From positions 3,348,001 through 3,412,000 of the forward strand of contig NC_134662.1 of NCBI RefSeq assembly GCF_030463565.1: a stretch of 64,000 nt of DNA, in the 5' to 3' direction. The stretch comes from Pelecanus crispus (lineage: Eukaryota; Chordata; Aves; Pelecaniformes; Pelecanidae). This document shows, one piece after another, positions 1 through 12,445 of the stretch. The position numbers were made by a program, and so were the translations under genes. Numbering within the stretch: position 1 is the first letter of the stretch; each line of letters begins with the position of its first letter. The notes beneath the pieces are model-generated. The model did not search any database, had not been told where the DNA came from, and was given only the letters and a program-made list of their open reading frames with translations.

Positions 1-29
1 AAGTTTAGAGCGAAACTGGGAAAACTCAC

Positions 30-3000
30 CGGCGTCTTTCCGTTTCCCTGATTTCTCGCTCCCTCTGTCTCTGACGTTCACGTTCTCGCTGTTCTTTGAT
101 TTTATCAAACGATAAAATATCTTGCTTTTCTTTGCTCTCAGATTTGCGATCCTGGCTTTTTGTACTCTGAGTTAAATCAAAACAGCACATCAGCTGAACA
201 CAGCACATTTTTAGCTGAAATTCCTAGGCAAAAGGCCTGTCTTATGCCAACCTGAACAAAACAGACTGTTATACCTTCCCAGAGGTAAATAACGTTGGAA
301 TTCCATGGAAAAGTACCCTGAATTTGGCTAGAACGTCTAACGAGTTTAAATATATATAAGTACTAAAAAAAAAAAAAACTATAAATAAGGTGAAGCATAA
401 GCATTTACCTTTGCAGCATCATTAAAACCCTAATGTTTTTGAGAAAGTGGTAAAAGGATAACTGTTCCCAATGTGCAAGGCAAAAAACCACTTCAACTAT
501 ATGCATATAAACCTACTTGACACCTATTTTTACACAAAGGTTTCTCTGAAAGTTATACTTACCCTCTCTTTTGATGTAGAAGTTTTCACACTAATAACTG
601 GTTCTCCTTTAGATTTATCCATTACCACTGTCCTTTCGGTTCCTCGACTCGCTAGAAAACAAAATACATCGGAGAATAATATGCAAGACATTAAAAAATT
701 CTTGCGATATTTAAAACCATCAAGATACTAAGCAGTAAAAATTTTATTGATGTTTTAACTAACTTATGGAAGAATAAATTTATGATTTAAATAGCTTACG
801 AAGATTTGGCCAAGTTGGGGATTGGGGCAGTAAAGCTGTCACAAAATTACAGTAGTGTTTTCTGGCAGGGATGACAGTTAAAGCAAATTTAATTTCATTC
901 TTCTGTCTGCAAAATATATCCCTTTGCCACAGTTTAAAAAAGAAAAAAAAAAAGGCACACAGAACCACACACTGTGTCAGGTCTAAACCCAGTGACAGCT
1001 CCATAAAATTCACAGTTTACCATTTTGAGTATTTAAAGCCTAGTAATTACAAAAACTTTATTGCTAAGTTACTAGCGTTCTAAATCAGAAAAAAACGTTT
1101 TCATGGTATTTTCTGGTGGTAGTGTTTGTTCACCAGGAAAGCCTCAGTATTACTAAGTATGCTTCACGGTCCTTTTACTGAATTATGAATCACATCTAGT
1201 ACAAACACTGAGGCTTGCGGAAGCTGAGTCTTCTAATCAGCCACGATTCTGAATTGTTTACACTTGTTCTTCCGTTTCCTACTTAGCTGATAAAGGGAAT
1301 TTTTTTGGATGCAAAGTAGAAGCTTTGTCACAGTCACTTATATTCATTGTAGCAATTTTTTTAAATTTGATTTTTAAAACAAGTGTCCTTGAAAACATTT
1401 CTGAAAGGCAGCTAGAATTACCTGATTTGCTTGCCCTAGATCTATCAGAGGATCCAGCCTTTTGTTCATCTTTCTCTTTTCCTTCCTTTTCGTCTTTTCC
1501 ATCTTTTTCTGATTTCTTAGCATCATCTTTTTTGTCAGTCTTCTCTTCCTTCTTAATACCAACGGACCTATAGGTAAACTTTGCTTTAATAGAGAACCTA
1601 ACAAAAAGTGCTATATAACCACTCTGATCAAGCCAACCATGTCGGGGGGGGACACCCCAAAACCAAACCAAAAAACAACACAAAACCCCTCAAAAATATA
1701 CTCTCAAAAAACCCACTGCCAATACCTTCCATGCTGCAGTGCTGAAGCCAATGCATACTTGTGCGCACAATTAAGAGTTAGCAACCAATACTAAGCTAAA
1801 GCTGACCAAAAGTGAGAAAGAACAGATAATCCTTCTGAATATTTGGAGACTTCAAGTGCTAGAAGTCTTCTGTTCTACCTATAAGTAAAGTTCATGCTTA
1901 GTGTAGGGGGAAGAAGATCCACCCAGGCAGAGGTCAAGCTCCACCCCAAGAGCTTTTGTAAATAAATAACCTTAAACACCCAATGCAAGCAGGCCAGCCT
2001 GCCAAAGCATCTTCTCTGCCAAATCGTTCAAAATTTTATGAGAGAACAAAAAGTAGTAAAGTAAAATGCCTCTTTCAAAAGCAACATACCACTTGAAAAA
2101 CAAATACTGAAGTATCACTTGCTAACCATGCAAACAGTCTATCAAAAAGACAGTCTAAATCCCGGAAATATTTGTCAGTTAAAAGAGCACACCAAGCCAG
2201 AGTCAGATCAGAGGACAAACAATTCTGATAAAAATAACGGTTTACCTAGTAATGAGTTGATTTGGTATCTCCTGATATAACTGACAAGTTTTGATACTAA
2301 ACCCTGAAGAGCTCCGTATTTCTGAACGGAGGGCCAATTAAGATGCATTTACTGCTGTAGATTTTTGTAGATTGAAATTTACCAATTTCAATTTTTCAAG
2401 TATTACTCCTATTTCAGATGCAGTAGGAAGCAGCAAATTGAGGTTTATTACAGTTACTGTTCACTTTGGTTACATGGCTGTATTTCAAATGAGTGGCCTT
2501 TAAACATAGAAAAATACCAAAAAACACTTTACTTCTCAGATTTGGACTCTGCAGAATGGTGCCTGTCTTTTTCCTTCCTTGTTTCACCTTCCTTTTTGTC
2601 TGAAGGCTTTTTCCCAGCTGGTTCATTTTTTGCCTAGAATTTTAGCCAGAAATATTTTTATAATAAGAGACAGACATTATTAAACTTGCACACTTTTTTT
2701 TTCATTATACTGTCATGGACTAGCTACCACTTACCTTTTCCACAGAAATCATTTTTCCATGCAGCTCTGTTCTGTGGAGATGATTAATACACTTAGTGGC
2801 TTCTTCAGATGTTGACATCGTAACAAAGCCATAACAGCGAGCACCAGGACTGCGAGCATTTGTGACTACTTTTGCACCAACTACCTTTGGGGGAAAAAAA
2901 AAAAAAAAAAAATTGTTCTGTGTTTGCAGATCTGTCACCAAATAAATTCTAACTTAATCAACATTTGAGCAGCTCTGCCTACCAGTACCACACCGTATAG

Positions 3001-6000
3001 CACCTATCCACTTTTAACAGGGAGGAAGGGGAGATGGTCATGAAAAGAGTTCCCTTCCACAACTTCTCTCATATCCTAGCTGGCACTGAAGAACAAATGG
3101 AAGCCTGCCCTCAAAGACTAGACTTCTCAAAGGAATACCCCTTGAAATGGCCCTTGAAATGGAAGTTTAAAACAGCAGTAAGTATCGCCAGACACATGAG
3201 AGAGATAATTAGACTACAGCACACTAGATGACAACCCACCAGCCTCTCCCGTCAAGAACTGCCTCATTTTTACAGGTATCTGTACAGAGATTCTCCAAAA
3301 ACTGGATTTCTGCACCCCCGCCCCCATTTCAGATCACGTTCTTTATGAAGTATGCTACTTTCAGACACAGAGTTTCAAAAGAACACAAGAAAGTCAAGTG
3401 CTTAGCCTACCCAGTTAGGAAAAATACGAGCTAAATTTAAGGTCATCCTAAATTGACAAAATGGCTTGTTAATTTACATATCCGCTACGTACCTTTCCAT
3501 ACTTGCTGAAAAGATTCTTTAAGTCTGTAGCTCTAGTAGATGATGAAAGTCCACTAACCCACAAATTTCTGCCAGAACCACTACCCGCACGGCCTGAGGT
3601 ACAAAAAGCCAAACATAAAAGACTGTGTAGAACAAGAATGCAACAGTGAAGAAGTAATCGCCCTACAAACCCCACTTTTCTGTTTTCTTCATAAACCTCT
3701 TCAAATGCAATTTTACTTCTACCTCTTCCAATCTTAAATCCAGAGACGCATTGCAGCCTGCAAAAATGAACTTCTGAACTCCATACCTGATGTGCATTTG
3801 AATAGTCTTAATGAGTTTTCATCTACATATTGCCTTCCTACACTTTTATGAGAATTAGAGAGTACGAAATGTTAATTCACATGAAACCTTTTTTAAAAAA
3901 CTGTCTATTCATAAGGTTACAGAGGTTACATGAACTGAAATTTATAATTCATGCTTTGAAGGCCTATGTTACAACTGCATCGAGGGTTCTGTGGATTAAC
4001 AGTCCTCACAAGAATTGCCACGCAGTGTATAAACCTACAGATTCAGGGATCTGTTGAGATTTTTCAGACAAATCCTGGTCTTGCCGGTACCTATCACCAT
4101 TCATGAAGCTAGTGGGACTCCAATGTAACTATTATAGTGAAGATAAACGCATGCTTAGGGAATTAACAAGACACAAAAAATAAGCAACACAAGAAAGGCA
4201 AGTCAAAAAGCAAGCAGAACTATTACCATTTGCTTCTCTGAACGTTTACTTACTACAATTGACTAACAAGTAACAGTTAGATTTAACCTTGTTAACATTT
4301 TTTCTCAAGACATTTGTACATTTTTTTTTAAAAACATACCTTTCTCATCTTTTGAGATTATCTTTGTATCTCTGTCCTCCTCAACAGGGCTAGAGACAAA
4401 ACACCACATTATTCAACCAATAATATGCAAAAAGAACATTAAATCTAGATTGTGTACTAAAATTGGATACCTACCAGTAAATTAGTTCTGAAATAAACGC
4501 TATCTTTGCAAATTTATAGAAGAGTGACTAGAAATATGGGATTCATATCCTTAAATGGACAATTCTGTTTTGCAGATGACAGAAATAAGAGTAATTTAAG
4601 AAACCAACCTTTGAAGGTTGAGGAAGGAAAGAAATCAAACCCCTCTGTGTTTAAAAAAAATGAAAGTATCTGCACATGGAGAAATAAAACAGACTCTTTA
4701 GGAATAGGCTACAATTTCATCAGTCTCGGTGGCCAATTGAAGGAAACAGCTTATTCGCATCACTTAACGACCAATGAAAAAAAGATAGCATCTGGTCTAT
4801 AACGGAGAAAAAACAAACCTCTTTTTCTGATCACCGCCCTCACTGGTTGAGGACTCTTTAGTAGCAGGGGATTCCTCAGAATTAGCTTTGTCTTCTGTTT
4901 TCCTGGCATCTTCTTTGCTATCTTTGGCTTCGGGACCCGCGCCTTTTTCCGCTGGTTCCCCACTAGAGGCTTCCAGGCCTTGGGAGCGTTTGCTACTCTG
5001 ATCGCTTAGGGTCTCTACTACTAAACATTCAGAGTCCGGTTTCTCGTCCTCTATTGTCTGTTCACTTGTCTCCCCTTTTGCTACAACTAAACGCTTTGCT
5101 TCCTTCCTTGCCATAGCTTGTGCCGATTTGCTGTCCAAATCTAAAGCATCTTCCTCCAACTGAGCGGCAGCAAGAGCGTCCTCTTCCTCCGCTAGCCTCT
5201 TGCCTGGCACCACGTTACTTGCTTCCTGTGCATGTGGCTGCTCCGCTTCGGAAGTTTCTTCGTTAAGTAGTTCAGATTTACAAGTTTCCCCCAAAATGTC
5301 GAGTATTTTCTCATTTTCTACGGATTTAACAGGAATAGAATGGCACAAGGTTTAATCACCAGGGAAATAGAGCAATCACAAATGTGGAACTGGCATGGCT
5401 GCCACACTAACACCAAGAGAACTTCTAAGCTACACAGAGATTGGAAAACCCTAGTGTACACAGTGTTAAAAGTACTACGCTAACTGCTGTCTGACAAACT
5501 ACCAAATCAGCCCTAACACGTTAACAGGGAAGAAAAATGCCCCCACAGATTTAACAACAACCTTCTGGCTGATCCTTGATATTCTTCATGAAATCATTCA
5601 GCTCTGTTTCTTCTCTAGTTAGCTTCCAGAGTCCGAGATGCTTAACTGAACGTATCAAGGCATCGAGAGTTCAATTTCCAAGTTTCTGTGAAATTCTTTT
5701 AGCAGACAGTCCAACATGAGAACTGGGCATCTTCTGATGGTGCATGAGTGTGTTTGCAGTCCAGAAAGCGAATAGGATCTGTAGAAAATTCCTGTGATGA
5801 CAGCGTACTCCTTCTTCTGAAGTCCAGTCACTCTTTAATTTCTGTTCTGTACCAAAGCTTTGTATTACCTACGCTCCTGTATTGATATTCATAGAACTAC
5901 AGTACAGCGTGATATCACAAGATCTGTTTTCAGAACCTTTAAATCTTTAAGGCTCATTCCTTAACTCCACTGTAGGTAACAGTTCTATAGAACCATTTCA

Positions 6001-9000
6001 TCACATTGAATATATGTTTTCAAAAAAGTGGTTATTCACAGATCTGGTGATATGACTGGGTTTCCAATCTCTATGACCCTGCATGACCTGGATTGTCCAC
6101 CATAATAACGTACACTACAGTAATGCATTAAAAAAAAAAAAAAGAACAAAAACGAGGGACACAAAAAGAATTAAATGAAGAATGAAACTCTTCCAACGCC
6201 CAGGACTTTTTTTTCCATTTACACACAAAAAAAAAAAGACCACCAACCCAAACAAAAAAACCAAGAAATACACAAAAACAAAAAAACAGTACCTGGCTCC
6301 AAAGGTAACTCTTCAAGTTCCTGCGGTGAAAAAGATAAAAAAGGGAGAAATATCACTATTTCATAAGAAGTAAAGATGTTACTCTGAATGACACCTCTCA
6401 CACCCCCCCCCCCCCCCCAAGATAGGAGAGAATTTAGGGAAACAGTTAGTATAATTTAACCTATTTCAGCTTTGAAAATGTTAAATTTTAAATAAATTTC
6501 TCACAAGAAGGTTTAATGTTACTTTTTAACATCTTCAAGCTTTACGAAATGTGTAAAAACTTCAGTATTTCTCAAATTCAGACACCTGTTGAACACACAG
6601 TACATATTCACATAGGTAAATAAATCAACAAATGCTTAAAACAAATCAACAAAGCTTATCTTTGTGTTACCCTTCTAGAGTCTACTTTACGAAGTCTGCT
6701 TTCTGCAAAGAGGATAGATAGAAACACCAGCTTCACCTGGAGCTACAAGTGTCCTTAACCTACCATGAGTAATCTGGAAACAAGGCCAGTATTTTAGGAA
6801 TAGATCAGTTTCAGCTTTGTCAACATGGGATATGTACACTTTTAATGGAAGTTAAATACAATGTAAAGCACTGAGGTCATTTATACAACAGATAAAAAGA
6901 ATGCAGTCTACCGCCCAAACTCAGTATGATATATACATCATATATATATATGTGACCTGATACATAGATATCTTTGTCTGTACGATTAAGTTAGAAAGGC
7001 ATTAGTTCCTATTCTTTGCAGAGTAAGAACGCACCCATCGTGTACTACCTGTACATACACTGTCTCAGCATACAGTTTATATGGCATAGTATGCCTTTTT
7101 GTTTGTAAAGAAAAATTGGTTACCATTTACCTTTATTACAGCTAAATCAGATGAAGCATCTAAACTGTTTCCAACATCTTCAACCTCTACCTTTAAAAAG
7201 TAAACGGAAGACATTTTATTATCTATAAAAGAATGGTATTGTGAATGAAACCTGAATGAGAAATTGAAGATTTTATTTTCACTGAGAACTGATATTAAGG
7301 AAATATATCTAGCATCCAAAATGACCAATAAGGGTAAACACTGAGCAATGACCCCCACACCTCTTCCCAACCCCACCAACTGAATAAGCTTTCTCATTAC
7401 CTCTCAAGTATGTTGGTCAGCTCACAAAAACCTTTTAAGGATGGGGATTCCAACAGCAAACTTTCTCTTAACCCTTTCTCTCTTATTTACAGCAACAACA
7501 TAGAGCCAGAAAGTGTATGGGACTCGATAACTGTTTTCTTTACTGATAAAACAAGACTGCAGGAGCTGACCTGGACTCCAGCAGCTTAGTCACTGGAAAA
7601 ACCCTACTTTCTGGGTATTTCTGTTTGACTTGTGTGGGGCAGGGATATGTGTGGGGATAGGGAGTTAAGCTTATTTCTTTATTTCTACAGCTTTCAGATT
7701 TTGGGGGGGGCAGACACCACCCAACTTTAGAACCTTGTAGTCCAGACTGATGACACAATGTGCACACACAACAAAGAGCTATGCTTCCCTATCAGATGGG
7801 GCAGAAATAACTTCCTTCAAATGCTTTGTTGTACATTTCAGGAGATAAACACTTGACTTTGGGGGAAAAAAATTATCTTCTAGCCCAGATGGACAATGTC
7901 ATATAAACAGTGCAACAGCCAAACGAACACGGAAAGCGAACACAAAAATACTTTCAACAACCGAGTAACTGCGAAACCCTATCTTAACAGAAAAATAATC
8001 TAGAATATAGTTCCCAGAATGCTGCTGTCCAGCTGAAGTGAAGTAAATAAGGCTACAGCATTTCTATGCCTCACATGTCCTCATAAATAAAGACATGAAA
8101 ATGGGAATGCAAACATAAGGTGAAGCAGGGAGTTCAAAGCACGATTAAAGTGAACACTTTCTGGATTACTATTAATTTGTGTAGTCACATGTGTACAAAC
8201 AACATCTAAGCATTTTAAAATCAAGAATGCTATTTCCACAAATATGTAAAAGAAAAAGGAATGACCATGAGAATTGGTAGAGCCCCAAATTTTCAAACAC
8301 TCTTTAGCTACTGTTTTGCCACTTAATTTAAAAAAAAAAAATTAAAAAAAAAGGAAAAAAAATCTGATTCCACACACATAAGAGATGCATACCATCGCTA
8401 CTGGTATTTCTCTTGATTCTTCTTTAATTTCTGAAAATTGTGGGGATGCCTCCAAGTTACCTACAGCATATTCTGTAGGCTGATCTGGAAGTTCTTTCAC
8501 TTCTGCATCAGCATTTTCTTTACTATCAGACAGTGAGTCAAGAATATTATCAGCACTGTAATCCTCTCCGCAATCTACCGCATTGCCATTATCTATTTCA
8601 GCTTCATCTAACACACTAATATCCATCATGTCAATATCCTGCAAGTTATCCAAACTTGCTTCAATATCCTCCTGTAAAAAGAAAAAAAGTATATATAATA
8701 GTCATTGTAACTTGAAAGCAATGCTATCATTACTTCGCTTCAAACACAGCCTCACGTACCTGTCCATCTCCCGAATCCTCTTCTAGGCCATTATCTTCTA
8801 CTCCCTCTTCATCTGGTCTACGTCCTAACAACATTATGATCGTTAGAATGAAAAGAAGGCAACAGTATGTATCCTTCAAGTTTTATTTTTTCATCAGAGT
8901 TGGTATTCCATTCAGTTATCTGCTTTTCCCTTATTTTCCACAACTGAGTGTTCATACAGTATCCCAGTTCACTAACTGACGAACGCACTACAGTCCGAGG

Positions 9001-11737
9001 TCTGTCACAAGTTCAAGAAGCACCACTGTGCGCTCCCCAGAGTATTTGGTTCAGCTGAGACTGCAGTAATTTATTATCTCAACCTTTCATTTCTTTACAT
9101 TTACTAGAAGGAAAAAAAGGAAAAAAAGCAACCAAACAAAAAACCCCAACACAAAACAATGAAAACAACCACTCTGCGCGTAAGCATTACTGCAGTGCTC
9201 CATTCACCAGCTGGACACACAATATCGGAACTGGCGTTACTGAAAACAGTACACTAGTTTCAGCGCCAAACAGTAACTCCTCAAACTCAGAGCTAAGCAG
9301 TTGTTTCATCTTTCACAAATGTTATTTTCCCCCAAAACGACAAGCACATTACAATAAAAAAGGGAAAGGGGTTTTAGAGCTAAGAGGAACATCTCATCTA
9401 TTTCGAACCCAACACTAGAAGTGCTATAACATACGTTAGGTATTTTTCTGAGACTTGAAAATGAATGTGATTACCAAAGATCTCTCTGCTTTTACCCACA
9501 GTTGTGACATTTGTTCTCTTTCCAGTTAAGATTTCACATTTTAGTTTGAAGCAAATGTAACATCACTCCAAACTGGATGTAAAGACAAAAATCTGGGTCA
9601 AACAAATTAGTTGGCAAAACATTTGAGCTTCATCTCACAAATTTACATTTTGTGTAAATCAAAATTAATAATTTAAATAAAATCCTTCATCTAAACTAGT
9701 TAGCCTGCTCAGCTCTAATACAAAAGTAAGTTTCAACATTATTTGATTACAAATAAGATCAAACTGTGCTAAATAATTTTAGAAAAATGGCAGATTATTT
9801 TTTAAAAATAAGGATTATGTAAGACTATGTCTCCCCATTAGAAAAATCATGCATAGAGAAAGCCTTAAAAACACATCCAATTCCAGGTATTGATTAAAAA
9901 CTAGTCTTTTGGACAGAAAAATGAGACTGCTATTAGCTATGAAGCATAAGCATAACACACTACAGAGGTTATTTTGAATCTGCATTTCTACAAATTCTGC
10001 AAATTTGCAAATTCTGCATTTCTACCTCAAAAAAACCCCTTATATTTCTCAAAAGTAAAGGTACAGTCACATAAAAAACCCAATTATCTATTTTAAAAAC
10101 ACTGACACTGCTTCAGCATTATTTAGTAATTCCTGCTACAAATGTCAGGCAAGTCTGAGAACAAACCAACAAATCCTCCGAGTGGACCAATTCCTGCCTT
10201 ATTAAATTACATGAAGTTCTGTGAATAAATGACCGGTAAGTTTAATGCCATATCACCCATCCCTAGAAACCTGAGCAATAAATGCGGGGAAAAGTACCAG
10301 TAACATATGGCATTAAAGGTCAGAACATTCAGCTGTGCTTGATTTCTTCCAGAGAACCAGTCTTACCCAAATCTGGCTCAGGCAAGTAACATTAGCTATA
10401 GCTTTGGGACTGCAAAACAGTGCCAAAATTAAACCAAGCATTTTTCCAAAAGGAAAAGCAGACTTCAGAAAAAAGATTAGCAAGGTTCCACTTCACCAGT
10501 AAAAATTGCTAGAAAACTCAAGGGGGACAGGGTGGAGATCCTCTCTAGCTGCCCTGTACCTTTGCTGCTTCTTTTTGGAGTTTTCTTCATGATATTTTCT
10601 GAAACCACCGGAATTTCATCAGGATTCCCCCCTTCCTCCTCAATAGCCTATTAAAGGGAAAAGATAAAGATAAAGACAAACATAAAAATTCCATTTGTAC
10701 ATTTCTGTTGAGTTTAAGAGCTGGACGCCAGAGGCAGCAAAATACCAAAACAAGAACCTCGCGCTTTGAATTAGACAGCGGCAACTTGGACACGCAAACC
10801 AAACACCACCAGCTCAAAGCAACAAGCACACAGCAAACAATAGCATGTTGGCGTGGAGTTTCCGGAAAGCAGTCAGCACCATAACCTATAGACAAAAGAA
10901 GTTAATCCTGCAGCGTTTGCAACAGTGCACACAGATGCCCGGGGCGTTGTGACAGAGTAAGAACCTCGGCTCTAGGAGACAGCAAGCATCAGTTCAACGA
11001 AGGCAGTCCGCATGCTATTAACATACCAAACACTGTGACGAGGATACAGGCTAGTAGCTAGAAAGCCGGAAAAAAAAATCAGTACGCAGCAAAAAGCCTA
11101 GCAGACAGTGTATAGAACCGTAAATCCGGGAGCTGGGCGCATGGCGGAAAGCCAAGTGATGCACGGGGCTAGAAACGCTCGGGCCGAGCGCCACGGCAGA
11201 CACGCCGTGCTGTGCGGGTCTAGGAAATCGGCGAGGGGCTCGCCGCGCAGATGGAAGCGCCAGACTCGCACGCACGCACCCCACCGCTGCGACACGAACC
11301 CGGCGGTCTCAGGGGCGAGCCTGGGCCGGCCAAGGACGGCCCCACGCCGGCACCGGGCCTGGCGGGCTCCACGGAACCAGCCCCAGAGCCCGGCGCACGC
11401 CGCTGCTCCCCGCAGCCCCGCTCCCCCCGCTCCCCGGCCGCTTGGCGCCATTTTCCTCAGCAGCGCCCGGCGGGCGGGGGTCGCGCAGGCGCCGGCTGCG
11501 CCTCCCCCCACCCCCCCGGCGGCCGCGGCGCCTCTGCCCGCTCACCCTCCTCAGCCGCTCCGTGAGGACGCTCTTGTTGCCGCCGCTGTCCAAATTGCGG
11601 CGCTTGAGTTCAGCCCGCAGGTCTATAACGCGCAGCTCGCTCAGCCGCCGCCGGTTTTCAGACTCCGAACTGGAGGCTCCAGACCCAGCCAGGGAGGCAG
11701 ATTCACCCTGCCCGGCCGCTGACTGACTCTCCGCCAT
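30..11737 (-). CDS. SAFB2: SAFB2, scaffold attachment factor B2 (5' part, 14 coding exons; gene runs off the left edge)
   Basis: Nuclear DNA/RNA-binding scaffold protein. Exons in coding order, high to low: 11737-11546, 10647-10560, 8824-8760, 8671-8461, 7186-7131, 6320-6293, 5317-4819, 4389-4340, 3593-3493, 2884-2735, 2633-2533, 1567-1422, 651-563, 166-30. All have AG/GT borders and compatible phases, and exon order matches SAFB in this window. Residues 1-64 carry the SAP domain ([18 protein letters not shown]). The RRM is in exons 9-10, with RNP2-like LWVSGL and RNP1-like RCYGFVTM. Exon 14 holds the start of the R/E-rich segment. It is called SAFB2 rather than SAFB because it has [27 protein letters not shown] and a RERERQRQ stretch, which I recall as the mammalian SAFB2 type, and because it is the minus-strand partner as in human. 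An alternative exon 4/5 pairing (8671-8393 with 7190-7131) is also in frame and adds 24 residues. About 637 codons are present; the 3' exons lie outside the window. Confidence 0.93.
2735..3593 (-). CDS. SAFB2: SAFB2 exons 9-10: RNA recognition motif
   Basis: Exon 9 (3593-3493) encodes GRNLWVSGL and the first helix [15 protein letters not shown]. Exon 10 (2884-2735) encodes [23 protein letters not shown] and the C-terminal half up to MISVEK. Together they make one RRM with aromatic RNP1 and RNP2 positions. The intervening intron 3492-2885 shows no other recognisable feature. Confidence 0.93.
4583..5771 (-). repeat. SAFB2 arm of an inverted near-identical tract (gene-conversion tract)
   Basis: This stretch matches 18069-19253 in inverse orientation. 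The inner 4583-5349 is identical over 767 bp by eye, and the remainder has about a dozen substitutions. Identity falls sharply at both ends. The tract spans exon 7 plus flanking intron. The loop between the arms is about 12.3 kb. Confidence 0.9.
4819..5317 (-). CDS. SAFB2: SAFB2 exon 7 (499 bp, acidic linker between SAP and RRM)
   Basis: The exon encodes an acidic, E/S/A-rich, probably disordered segment beginning [16 protein letters not shown], a hallmark of the SAFB family. It is preceded by CCGTAG and followed by a weak GTTTGT donor. By eye every base is identical to SAFB exon 7 (18519-19017) on the opposite strand, although most other exons of the two genes differ. It lies inside the inverted near-identical tract described in the findings. 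Confidence 0.93.
11546..11737 (-). CDS. SAFB2: SAFB2 exon 1: start codon and SAP domain
   Basis: This 64-codon exon starts at the ATG whose A is at 11737 ([10 protein letters not shown]) and ends at a GTGAGC donor. It encodes the SAP fold residues [19 protein letters not shown] followed by [15 protein letters not shown] modules bind AT-rich scaffold/matrix attachment DNA. The start is chosen because SAFB begins with the same MAESQSAAG context at 12257, and no upstream in-frame family homology is visible. Confidence 0.92.
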
Positions 11738-12256
11738 GGGGCCGTTGTTTCGACTTGGAGGCAGGGAGCGAGGCGGGATAAAAACAAGGGCGAAAAGCCG
11801 CAGTTGCAGCACAAAATGGTGGCAAAACCCAAGACGCACTGAAGAGAAAGGGGGAGGGGAGAAACCGCAACCCGCACGCGCGTTGACCAGAAGGCCCGGG
11901 CGACCTGCGCGCATGCGCAGAGGAAGATGGCGGCTCCGGAGCCGGCGGTGGCGGGCGCGCATGCGCCCCAGCGCCTTGGCGCGCCGCACGGCAGCGCTGC
12001 GCAACCGCAGCCTGGTTCAGCGCTCTGCGCCTGCGCGGGAGCCCGCAGTCACGTGCTCGCGCAGGCCCCGCCTCCCCCCGCCCCTGCGCGCCGTCGCCCC
12101 GCTCTCCGCGCCTGCGCGTCGCGGGCTTGCTCCCCCCTGCCCTCGGCGCCTCTCGGCCTCCCCACCATTTTGTGCCGTGATCGCAAGGTTAGCTGCTTGG
12201 TTGTGCCGTGTTCACCCGTGCGTTCGGGCTCGCGGCGGAATATCGAAGGGGCCTTG
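11738..12256. promoter_or_regulatory. Bidirectional CpG-rich promoter between SAFB2 and SAFB
   Basis: The 519 bp between the two divergent start codons is GC- and CpG-rich and lacks an obvious TATA box. Visible motifs include two palindromic NRF1-type GCGCATGCGC cores (within 11906-11919 and 11955-11966), a YY1-type AAGATGGCGGC at 11924-11934, an E-box CACGTG at 12050-12055, and GC-box-like CCCCGCC runs near 12065-12080. Human SAFB and SAFB2 are also head-to-head with a short shared promoter, so the arrangement is conserved. CpG richness continues into the first introns on both sides, roughly 11,100-12,800. Exact transcription starts cannot be read from the sequence. Confidence 0.85.
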
Positions 12257-12445
12257 ATGGCGGAGAGTCAATCAGCGGCCGGGCTGGGGGACTTCACATC
12301 CCTTGGTGGGGCCGCGGCTCTCGGCTCAGAACCCGAAACCCGGCGGCTGAGCGAGCTGCGAGTCATCGACCTGCGGGCCGAGCTCAAACGCCGTAACTTA
12401 GACAGCGGCGGCAACAAGAGCGTCCTGATGGAGCGGCTGAGGAAG
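12257..12445 (+). CDS. SAFB: SAFB exon 1: start codon and SAP domain
   Basis: This 63-codon exon begins [13 protein letters not shown] and carries the SAP module [19 protein letters not shown], then [12 protein letters not shown], ending at a GTGAGG donor. An ATG with the same MAESQSAAG context opens SAFB2 on the other strand, which supports this start. An in-frame upstream open stretch is CpG-island sequence without family similarity. Confidence 0.94.

Noticed and set aside
4506-4802. 98-codon plus-strand open frame antisense to SAFB2
   Set aside because: It covers intron 7 of SAFB2 and recurs in SAFB only because the tract is converted. It lacks coding character.
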